Source: JAIPEK01 sp041685935 (GTDB lineage Bacteria > Desulfobacterota > Desulfobacteria > Desulfobacterales > Desulfobacteraceae). From it: a stretch of 20,182 bases of DNA. The position numbers and the translations under genes were made by a program. The stretch spans positions 1-20,182 of the forward strand of contig JAWLES010000029.1 of NCBI GenBank assembly GCA_041685935.1, given 5' to 3'. Within the stretch, counting starts at the first letter, position 1; every line of letters begins with the position of its first letter. Shown piece after piece: positions 14,533 through 20,182 of the stretch. Below the pieces are notes generated by a model, which was not told the DNA's origin, did no database searches, and was given only the letters and a program-made list of their open reading frames with translations.

Positions 14533-15975
14533 CTAGAATTTTTTACGTTTATTTGAAGGAAGAATTTTGAGCATCTTCCTGTATTTGGCAACCGTTCTTC
14601 TTGCAATTCTGATATTGGCATCAGCCAGCAGATCGGCAATCTTTTCATCACTCAGGGGAGCGTCAGGGTCTTCATTTTCCACAAGCGTTTTGATTTTGTC
14701 TTTTACGCTTTCGGAAGCAAGTGCGTCCTCGCCGCTTCCCCGGCTTATGGAGCTGTTGAAGAAGTACTTGAGTTCGAAAAGCCCCTGGGGAGTATAGGCA
14801 TACTTGTTGGTGGTAACCCGGCTGATGGTGGATTCGTGCATTTCAATGTCCTCGGCTACGTCCTTGAGAATCAGGGGTTTGAGATAGGCAATGCCCTTGT
14901 CGAAAAATTCCCTCTGGAACTTGATGATGCTCTCCATTACAAGATAAATGGTCCGCTGCCTCTGGTGTATGCTCTTGATCAGCCACGAGGCGGACTGCAT
15001 TTTTTCGTTCAGGTAATTTTTCGCCTCTTTGGGAAGTTTTTTCTTTTTGGCTACCGCATCCTTGTAAAAGCTGTTGATCTGGAGTTTGGGCAGTCCGTCG
15101 TCATTCATGACGATTTTGTAATCATCCCCCTCCTTGTATACATAAATATCCGGGATGATGTAGGTGGAATCATTCTCGGCAAAGATCCTGCCGGGCTTGG
15201 GATCCAAAAACCGGATGATCTGTACCGCGGACCGCACGTCATCCTCTGAGACATTCAGATCTTTTGCAATTTTTTTGATATTTCTGTTTTCAAGGTTTTT
15301 AAGGTGATCCTTGAGGATTTTCCGTATGAGCGGGTTCTCTATGCCCAAAAGTTTTGTCTGGATCAGGAGGGATTCGCTCAGATTCCTTGCGCATACGCCG
15401 GGAGGGTCGAATTCCTGGAGGGTTCCAAGCACGTTTTCCACCATTGACTCGCTCACGTTTCCGGTCTCCGCGATCTCTCCGGTTGTGGCGCAAAGGTACC
15501 CGTCCATGTTCAGGTTGCCGATTATCAGGAGCCCGATCTCCTCCTTTTCCCGTTCAAGGCCGTTGAGCATGAGCTGCCATTTGAGGTGATCGTCCAGTGT
15601 CTTTTTGTTGCTGGTGAAAGCCTCATAATTGGGCGCTTCCCTGGATTCCGTTTCAACATGGGCACGGCCGGTGGAGTTGAATTCATCTATGTAGTTCTCC
15701 CAGTCCGTGTCAGTTGCGACTTTTTCCTCTATTTTGACTTCCTCTACCTCGTCCTTGGTTTTATCAGCCTCTTTCTGCTCTGTTTCCGCAGGCGTCTCAG
15801 GATCTTCCTGGACGGAGGTTTCTTCCAGCGCCGGGTTCTGCTCCATCTCCTGGCGGATCATCTCTGCAAGTTCCAGGCGTGATAACTGCAAAAGCTTTAT
15901 GGCCTGCTGCAGCTGGGGAGTCATCACCAGCTGCTGGGTAAGTGTCAGGTTCTGTTGTAATCCGATTTCTACCAT
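14533..15975 (-). CDS. rpoN: RNA polymerase sigma-54 factor
   Basis: 480 residues, the expected size. Region I (about 6-50) is Gln/Leu rich (LTQQLVMTPQLQQAIKLLQLS) and contacts the activator ATPase and the -12 element. An acidic, Glu/Asp-rich region II (about 50-95) follows. The C-terminal RpoN box ARRTVAKYR (458-466), which recognises the -24 GG element, is intact, preceded by a helix-turn-helix (ESTISRVTTNKY). The protein directs transcription that needs AAA+ enhancer-binding proteins. The start is one base after the lptB stop, and the stop is ten bases before hpf, so it is embedded in the envelope-to-regulator operon. Confidence 0.97.
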   Translation of the reverse strand: MVEIGLQQNLTLTQQLVMTPQLQQAIKLLQLSRLELAEMIRQEMEQNPALEETSVQEDPETPAETEQKEADKTKDEVEEVKIEEKVATDTDWENYIDEFNSTGRAHVETESREAPNYEAFTSNKKTLDDHLKWQLMLNGLEREKEEIGLLIIGNLNMDGYLCATTGEIAETGNVSESMVENVLGTLQEFDPPGVCARNLSESLLIQTKLLGIENPLIRKILKDHLKNLENRNIKKIAKDLNVSEDDVRSAVQIIRFLDPKPGRIFAENDSTYIIPDIYVYKEGDDYKIVMNDDGLPKLQINSFYKDAVAKKKKLPKEAKNYLNEKMQSASWLIKSIHQRQRTIYLVMESIIKFQREFFDKGIAYLKPLILKDVAEDIEMHESTISRVTTNKYAYTPQGLFELKYFFNSSISRGSGEDALASESVKDKIKTLVENEDPDAPLSDEKIADLLADANIRIARRTVAKYRKMLKILPSNKRKKF

Positions 15976-15976
15976 A

Positions 15977-16699
15977 TTAAAGCCTGAAGTTGTCTCCTAG
16001 GTATATTTTTTTGGCGATGGGGCTGTTTGTTATTATGTCCGGGCTTCCGGATTCTATGGTTTTTCCCTCGTTCATAATATATGCTGAATTGCACACACAA
16101 AGGGTTTCCCTTACGTTGTGATCGGAAATCAATACGCCGATCCCTTTTGTTATAAGCTGGGATATGATGTTCTGTATATCAATTACAGCTATGGGGTCGA
16201 TTCCGGCAAACGGCTCGTCAAGGAGGATAAACAAGGGGTCTGTGGCCAGCACTCTTGAGATTTCAAGCCGCCTTCTCTCCCCGCCGGAAAGAGAGCCCGC
16301 CTTCTGGTCCGACAGGCGGTGAACCCCGAGTTCCTTCATGATCGTATCAGCCTTTTCCTCCATGCCTGAACCGTTTTTGCCGATGACTTCAAGTATGGCC
16401 GTGATATTCTGCTTGACGGTGAGTTTTTTAAATATCGACGCCTCCTGGGGAAGATAGCCGATTCCTTTCCTGGCCCGGATATACATTGGAAGCAGGGTTA
16501 TGTTTTCATCTTCAAGAAAGACTTGTCCTCTGTCCGGGCGGATGATTCCGACCGCCATGTAGAAAGTGGTGGTCTTGCCGGCGCCGTTGGGCCCCAGAAG
16601 GCCTGTTACTTCTCCGGTCCTCACGTTGATGGAGACATCGTCCACAACATTTTTGCCGTTATAGGTTTTTACCAGGTTGTTGAGTATAAGTTCGGCCAT
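15977..16699 (-). CDS. lptB: LPS export ABC transporter ATPase LptB
   Basis: 240 residues, the family length. Walker A GPNGAGKT (36-43), Q-loop Gln85, ABC signature LSGGE (137-141), Walker B FILLDE (157-162) and switch His194 are all present, so it is a competent ATPase. With LptF and LptG, which are not in this window, it extracts LPS from the outer leaflet of the inner membrane and drives it onto the LptC-LptA bridge. The sequence ILLDEPFAGIDPIAV is typical of LptB. It lies 15 bases after lptA and one base before rpoN. Confidence 0.95.
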   Translation of the reverse strand: MAELILNNLVKTYNGKNVVDDVSINVRTGEVTGLLGPNGAGKTTTFYMAVGIIRPDRGQVFLEDENITLLPMYIRARKGIGYLPQEASIFKKLTVKQNITAILEVIGKNGSGMEEKADTIMKELGVHRLSDQKAGSLSGGERRRLEISRVLATDPLFILLDEPFAGIDPIAVIDIQNIISQLITKGIGVLISDHNVRETLCVCNSAYIMNEGKTIESGSPDIITNSPIAKKIYLGDNFRL

Positions 16700-16714
16700 G
16701 CCGGTATCAGTCCG

Positions 16715-17296
16715 TCATTCTTTCCGCTCGGTGTCTTCCGGGTTGATCAGCGCGTTGACCCGTTTTTCATCCCCCCGTTCCACCACAACCTGATCGGTTT
16801 TCTGATGGAGGGTGATTTTTTCCCCCTCTATAAAGCTGTCTTCGGTTGCCAGCCTGGGAGCCTTTCCGGTGAGTACGAGGGTCTCGTCTTCAGCGGTATA
16901 TTCCGCCCTGTCTGCAAACGCTTTCCGTGTCTCAGAGGTGTATACGACGTTTCCGTAGGCGATTATTTTTTTTATTTTGCGCTTTTTTCCGTTATCCTCA
17001 TCCCCCTGTCGGTTTTCCTTGCCGTCAGTATCTTCATCTTCGTTAAAATATATATCAACATGGTCGGCATTCAGGGTGGAATTTTCTCTTTCCGCCACCA
17101 CGTTCCCGGAGAATTTGATCAGCCTTGCCGCTTTTTCCGCAACCATTTTGTCAGAGGTTATGTTGACGGGCGGGTCCGCTTTTTCATCATTCTCCTGGGC
17201 CGGAACCGGCAGAGCCTGAACAAAGAGGCTGCCTGCTGACAGAAGCATGATTGCCATGGCAACCGAAAGCCACCTATAGAATATTGATGTCTTCAC
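16715..17296 (-). CDS. lptA: Periplasmic LPS transport protein LptA
   Basis: 193 residues, starting at GTG (17296-17294). This start is supported by AGGGGAG just upstream and overlaps the lptC end by 23 bases. A Sec-type signal peptide covers about residues 1-29, ending near FVQA. The mature part is an OstA/LptA beta-jellyroll: PVNITSDKMVAEKAARLIKFSGNV begins it, and NVVYTSETRKAFADRAEY continues. LptA monomers form the periplasmic bridge that carries LPS from LptC to LptD. Oddly, residues about 85-109 are a highly charged Asp/Glu then Lys/Arg stretch inserted between two expected strands. Assignment as LptA rather than the similar LptC rests on the signal peptide and on position next to lptB. 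Confidence 0.85.
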   Translation of the reverse strand: MKTSIFYRWLSVAMAIMLLSAGSLFVQALPVPAQENDEKADPPVNITSDKMVAEKAARLIKFSGNVVAERENSTLNADHVDIYFNEDEDTDGKENRQGDEDNGKKRKIKKIIAYGNVVYTSETRKAFADRAEYTAEDETLVLTGKAPRLATEDSFIEGEKITLHQKTDQVVVERGDEKRVNALINPEDTERKE

Positions 17297-17858
17297 TTAT
17301 CTCCCCTCTAACGTTTCCCTCGAGTGTCGTTGTGTTCTCGTTTAAATCAGTTTTCATGGCGTCCGCCACAATAACGGAGTCTCCTTTTATCAGTTCCACC
17401 TCGGTATTCGAATATAATATATGCTTTTTTTTGTTATAATGCAACTTGTCTGTTTCAAGGACCGAATCTTTGTGCGTAACCACGACATTGTCCGAGAATG
17501 TCATATCATGGGTCCGGGTGTTCAGCATTCCGTTTCTGGAGGTCAGGTGAGCCCTGGAACCGTCCTTGAGGTGAAAAACAATATTCACATCTTCCAGGAT
17601 CGCCTGGTTTTTTTCCTTTAACACCCTGGCGGAAGAGGCCTTAAGGCTCCATTCCGTGATGCCGTTTTTTTTGGACACCTGCTCCATCCGGTCCAGCTTT
17701 ATGTCTGCAGACGAGTCGATGGAGACATCCTTCATGGAGGTGCCGTCTGATCCGGGATCCCTTGATAAATACAGGCCTGACAGGAAAAGGAGGGCTGCCG
17801 CCAGTATGATCAGAAGCAAAATTTTAAGCCTTTGGTAGCGCATGGTTCGGGATGTCAT
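17274..17858 (-). CDS. lptC: LPS export protein LptC
   Basis: 194 residues from the ATG at 17858-17856, which overlaps the kdsC stop as ATGA; a longer frame continues upstream but lies within kdsC. One N-terminal membrane segment (about 11-32) is followed by a periplasmic LptC beta-jellyroll, in which GITEWSLKASSARVLKEKNQ, RNGMLNTRTHDMTFSDNVVV and the terminal TTLEGNVRGE are visible. LptC docks on LptB2FG and hands LPS to LptA. No clear ribosome site precedes the ATG, consistent with coupling to kdsC. Its final bases overlap lptA. Confidence 0.88.
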   Translation of the reverse strand: MTSRTMRYQRLKILLLIILAAALLFLSGLYLSRDPGSDGTSMKDVSIDSSADIKLDRMEQVSKKNGITEWSLKASSARVLKEKNQAILEDVNIVFHLKDGSRAHLTSRNGMLNTRTHDMTFSDNVVVTHKDSVLETDKLHYNKKKHILYSNTEVELIKGDSVIVADAMKTDLNENTTTLEGNVRGEISEDINIL

Positions 17859-18376
17859 GTCAGGAAGGGAGCAATGGCCTGCAGCCATTTTCCCTTTGCC
17901 TTGAGAATATGTTCGCTGATTTCTCTGACCGCGCCGCATCCGCCCGGGTTTGACAGTACTATATCCGCGTTTTCAACAACCTCTTTTGCGGCATCGGCAA
18001 CTGCAAAACCGATTCCCGCTTTTTTCATCACGGGAATGTCAGGCAGGTCGTCTCCGGCAAACGCGGTTTCTGATGCAGTGAAACCGGTATTTTCAAGGAT
18101 GGTGTCAAAGGCTTTTCTTTTGTCGTGCTTTACATTGTCAAAGATAAGATCTATTCCCAGGTTCCGGCACCTGTGAAGAAGTGCCTGGGATTTTCTTCCC
18201 GTGATAATGCCGGCACTTATGCCTGACTTCATTAAAAGGCGCAGGCCCAGGCCGTCCTTTGAATCGAACCGCTTGATCTCTTCTCCGGCATCCGTGTATA
18301 CAATGCTTCCGTCGGTCAGGACTCCGTCCACATCCAGAAGCACAAGCTTTATTCCGGCAAGTTTGTCTTTATGCAT
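17855..18376 (-). CDS. kdsC: 3-deoxy-D-manno-octulosonate 8-phosphate phosphatase
   Basis: 173 residues, the standard size for this tetrameric HAD-family enzyme with no cap domain. It hydrolyses Kdo-8-phosphate to Kdo for the LPS inner core. HAD motif I is LLDVDGVLTDG, with nucleophile D15 and D17. Motif II is the TGR after IIT, motif III includes the Lys near 87, and motif IV is AGDDLPD (about 107-113). Its ATG overlaps the kdsA end by eight bases, and its TGA overlaps lptC. kdsD, often found between kdsA and kdsC in other proteobacteria, is absent here. Confidence 0.94.
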   Translation of the reverse strand: MHKDKLAGIKLVLLDVDGVLTDGSIVYTDAGEEIKRFDSKDGLGLRLLMKSGISAGIITGRKSQALLHRCRNLGIDLIFDNVKHDKRKAFDTILENTGFTASETAFAGDDLPDIPVMKKAGIGFAVADAAKEVVENADIVLSNPGGCGAVREISEHILKAKGKWLQAIAPFLT

Positions 18377-19199
18377 GATTTCCCGTACCTTTAACTGCGC
18401 TGCCTATTGAAAGAAGGGTTTGAAGAAGCCCGTTGAGGTCATCCGTGGCAATGGAATTGGGGCCGTCGCATAGAGCTGAATCAGGGTCGGGATGGGTTTC
18501 AATGAACAAGCCGTCGGCTCCGGCGGCAACAGCGGCTTTAGCAAGGGTCGGGGCGAATTCCCTGTTCCCGGCCGAGCTTTCCGCTCCGCCGCCTGGAAGC
18601 TGCACACTGTGGGTGGCGTCGAAAATAACCTGAACCCCCATCTCCTTGAGGATCATGATCGATCTGAAATCCACAACCAGGTTGTTGTACCCGAATGTGG
18701 TTCCCCGTTCAGTCAGGGAGAGGTTTTTACATTCCGACTCACGGGCTTTGCCGATGATATGTCTGCATTCGAACGGTGAAAGAAACTGTCCCTTTTTTAT
18801 ATTAACCGGTTTTCCGGTCCTGCAGGCTGCCTTTATCAGGTCGGTCTGCCTGCAGAGAAACGCAGGTATCTGGATTGCGTCCAATACATCAGCGGCTTTG
18901 TCAGCCTGCTGAGGCAGATGGATGTCCGAGATGATGTAAATGCCGAGTCTCTCCTTTATATCCTTTAAAATCTCAAGCCCCTTTTCAAGACCGGGGCCCC
19001 TGTAGGAATGGATCGAAGTTCTGTTGGCTTTGTCAAAAGAGGATTTGAATATGAACGGAATGTCGAGCCTGTCGGTAATCTCTTTCAGTCTTTTTGCAGT
19101 ATTGAACGTGGTATCGAAATTTTCTATCACACAGGGCCCGGCCACCAGAAAGAACGGTCTGTTCCGTTTGCGCGAAATATCAAAAAAAAAATTCTCCAT
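18369..19199 (-). CDS. kdsA: 3-deoxy-8-phosphooctulonate synthase (Kdo-8-P synthase)
   Basis: 276 residues, typical of the family. It condenses phosphoenolpyruvate with arabinose 5-phosphate to give Kdo-8-phosphate, the first committed step of Kdo synthesis. LVAGPCVIEN near the N-terminus, FKSSFDKANR, and the later FDATHSVQLPGG and ETHPDPDSALCDGPN are diagnostic. Cys23 in GPCVIE occupies the position that is Asn in the metal-independent E. coli enzyme, so this is likely the metal-dependent class. The ATG follows AGGAG by nine bases. It is the first gene of the long minus-strand run and directly follows a good promoter. Confidence 0.95.
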   Translation of the reverse strand: MENFFFDISRKRNRPFFLVAGPCVIENFDTTFNTAKRLKEITDRLDIPFIFKSSFDKANRTSIHSYRGPGLEKGLEILKDIKERLGIYIISDIHLPQQADKAADVLDAIQIPAFLCRQTDLIKAACRTGKPVNIKKGQFLSPFECRHIIGKARESECKNLSLTERGTTFGYNNLVVDFRSIMILKEMGVQVIFDATHSVQLPGGGAESSAGNREFAPTLAKAAVAAGADGLFIETHPDPDSALCDGPNSIATDDLNGLLQTLLSIGSAVKGTGNHA

Positions 19200-19236
19200 G
19201 TTTCAAATCTCCTGTCCCTTTGCTGTATGTCCCATA

Positions 19237-19263
19237 ATTATATTTTATCCGCTTAAAAGTCAA
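19237..19263 (-). promoter_or_regulatory. Sigma-70-type promoter for the kdsA operon
   Basis: On the minus strand a -35-like TTGACT (19263-19258) is followed by a perfect TATAAT (19242-19237). The spacer is 15 bases, shorter than the ideal 17, and a slightly shifted -10, TAATTA, would give 17. The transcription start would fall about 30 bases before the kdsA start. Confidence 0.6.
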
Positions 19264-19277
19264 GAATACAAAACCTC

Positions 19278-19306
19278 TTGATTAGTTGATTCATTATTGG
19301 TATCTT
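19278..19306 (+). promoter_or_regulatory. Possible promoter for the gene at 19350
   Basis: TTGATT (19278-19283), 17-base spacer, then TATCTT (19301-19306). Each box matches the sigma-70 consensus at four of six positions. It is divergent from, and separated from, the kdsA promoter within the 150-base gap 19200-19349. Confidence 0.35.
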
Positions 19307-19349
19307 TACCGGGTTTACTAAATTTTTCCGTTGAACCTGAGGTGCGGTC

Positions 19350-20182
19350 ATGAAAAAGATACTTCTGATTATTCTCATTTTTGTAATAGTCGTTCCGTCG
19401 GGATGGTTTCTCCTGAATGAATATGAGTCCTCCGAACCCCGGATAGAGCTTGAGCTGCCTTCGGACTATTTGAGAAAATCATATGAAATGGGCTTGTCGG
19501 TTTACGACCAGGGCACCGGGCTCAGGGAAGTCAAAGTCTCCATTCAGCAGGAGGGCAAGGAGAAAACCCTTTTTTCCAGGAAATATGAAAACTCCGGTTT
19601 AGAGGGCCTTTTCCTCGGCTCCGGAGTGACCGAGGATTCGTTCGAGATTCCGGTGGAATTCTGGAAATACGGTATGTCGGACGGGAAAGCCACAATCAGG
19701 GTTTATGTGTCTGATTACTCATGGCACGGCTGGAACAAGGGCAACAGGGTGTATGAGGAAAAAGAGGTTGTCATAGATACCAAGCCGCCCAAAATCAGTG
19801 TGCTGACCAAAAAACACAACATGGCAAGGGGCGGCACAGGCCTTGTGATATACCGGCTTTACGAGAAAGGTCTCGAAACCGGGGTAAGGGTGGGAGACAA
19901 CTTTTTCCCGGCTTATTCAGGCATGTTTGAGGATGAGGATGTGTGGGCCTGCTTTTTCGCACTTGATCATACCCAGGGGCCGGGCACTGAAATTTTTGTC
20001 TCTGCCGAGGACAAGGCTGGAAATGTTTCAAAAAGAGGTTTTTACTACTACATACGTGATGATGATTACCCCACTGATGTGCTGAAAATTTCCGATTCTT
20101 TCCTGGAAAGAAAGATGCCCGAGATTGATACGGACATGGATCAGGATTTTGAAAAATTTGAAAACCCTCTGCTTGAGAAGTT
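19350..20182 (+). CDS. Probable M23-type peptidase, N-terminal part, 3' truncated
   Basis: The frame opens at ATG 19350, preceded by GAGGTG at good spacing, and stays open for 277 codons to the edge. Residues about 3-22 (KILLIILIFVIVVPSGWFLL) are a hydrophobic signal anchor or signal peptide. The rest is beta-rich, with repeated Gly-Asp turns. DGKATIRVYVSDYSWHGWNKGN, VIDTKPPKISVLTKKHN and RGGTGLVIYRLYEKG resemble the N-terminal part of large deltaproteobacterial M23 metallopeptidases, and VSAEDKAGNVSKRGFYYYIR looks Ig-like. The catalytic M23 domain would lie beyond the window, so the peptidase call is by resemblance only. It would act on peptidoglycan in the periplasm. Confidence 0.65.
   Translation, partial: MKKILLIILIFVIVVPSGWFLLNEYESSEPRIELELPSDYLRKSYEMGLSVYDQGTGLREVKVSIQQEGKEKTLFSRKYENSGLEGLFLGSGVTEDSFEIPVEFWKYGMSDGKATIRVYVSDYSWHGWNKGNRVYEEKEVVIDTKPPKISVLTKKHNMARGGTGLVIYRLYEKGLETGVRVGDNFFPAYSGMFEDEDVWACFFALDHTQGPGTEIFVSAEDKAGNVSKRGFYYYIRDDDYPTDVLKISDSFLERKMPEIDTDMDQDFEKFENPLLEK

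Noticed and set aside
14523..14651. Longer N-terminal extension of HPF
   Set aside because: It runs into rpoN, and the ATG at 14522 has a strong ribosome site and the conserved N-terminus.
17859..17939. Upstream extension of LptC
   Set aside because: It lies within kdsC; the ATGA overlap at 17858 is the natural coupled start.

Overview
The window looks like a chromosomal segment of an anaerobic, Gram-negative deltaproteobacterium of the Desulfobacterota, most like the sulfate-reducing Desulfobacterales. Three things suggest this. The siroheme-derived heme pathway (AhbC, HemB, AhbD) is present as an operon. A plant-type, pyrophosphate-dependent phosphofructokinase is present. The LPS-transport, RpoN and PTS-regulator cluster has the gene order usual in that phylum. 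Coding density is very high, no gap exceeds 150 bases, and no insertion sequence, integrase or CRISPR array is visible. Nothing marks the region as recently acquired.

Left part, plus strand (1-4439): the 3' end of a bile-acid:Na+ symporter-like permease, then a two-gene unit made of a coiled-coil diguanylate cyclase (902-2320) and a long PPi-dependent phosphofructokinase (2346-4439). A short gap of period-7 repeats separates these from the convergent heme operon.

Minus strand, 9532 to 4539: a ClpX-like AAA+ ATPase, then ahbC, hemB and ahbD. The ATPase and ahbC are 1 base apart, ahbC and hemB overlap by 4 bases, and hemB and ahbD overlap by 4 bases. HemB makes porphobilinogen early in tetrapyrrole synthesis. 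AhbC and AhbD are the last two steps from didecarboxysiroheme through Fe-coproporphyrin to heme b. ahbA/ahbB and the other early genes are not in the window. Upstream lie a small cysteine-rich protein and a strong terminator.

Minus strand, 19199 to 9881: one long co-directional run of kdsA, kdsC, lptC, lptA, lptB, rpoN, hpf, ptsN, rapZ, an EIIA-Man gene, gap, tpiA, secG and tRNA-Leu(GAG), ending at the terminator. It starts with Kdo-8-phosphate synthesis and the LPS transport machinery. It continues with sigma-54, a ribosome hibernation factor and PTS-type regulators, and ends with two glycolytic enzymes, a translocon subunit and a tRNA. Most junctions down to the EIIA-Man gene overlap or abut, so translational coupling is likely. 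A good sigma-70-type promoter precedes kdsA. Divergent from it, at 19350, a secreted or anchored protein resembling the N-terminal part of large M23 peptidases runs off the right edge.

The features most worth a second look are: the ClpX-like ATPase that keeps the ClpP-docking IGF loop but has lost the zinc-binding domain and the usual RKH loop; the heptamer repeat family found at two separate intergenic sites, one of which encodes the end of AhbD; the run of nine G inside the diguanylate cyclase active-site codons; and the pairing of a c-di-GMP synthase with a PPi-phosphofructokinase. All were found by reading alone; no database search was run.
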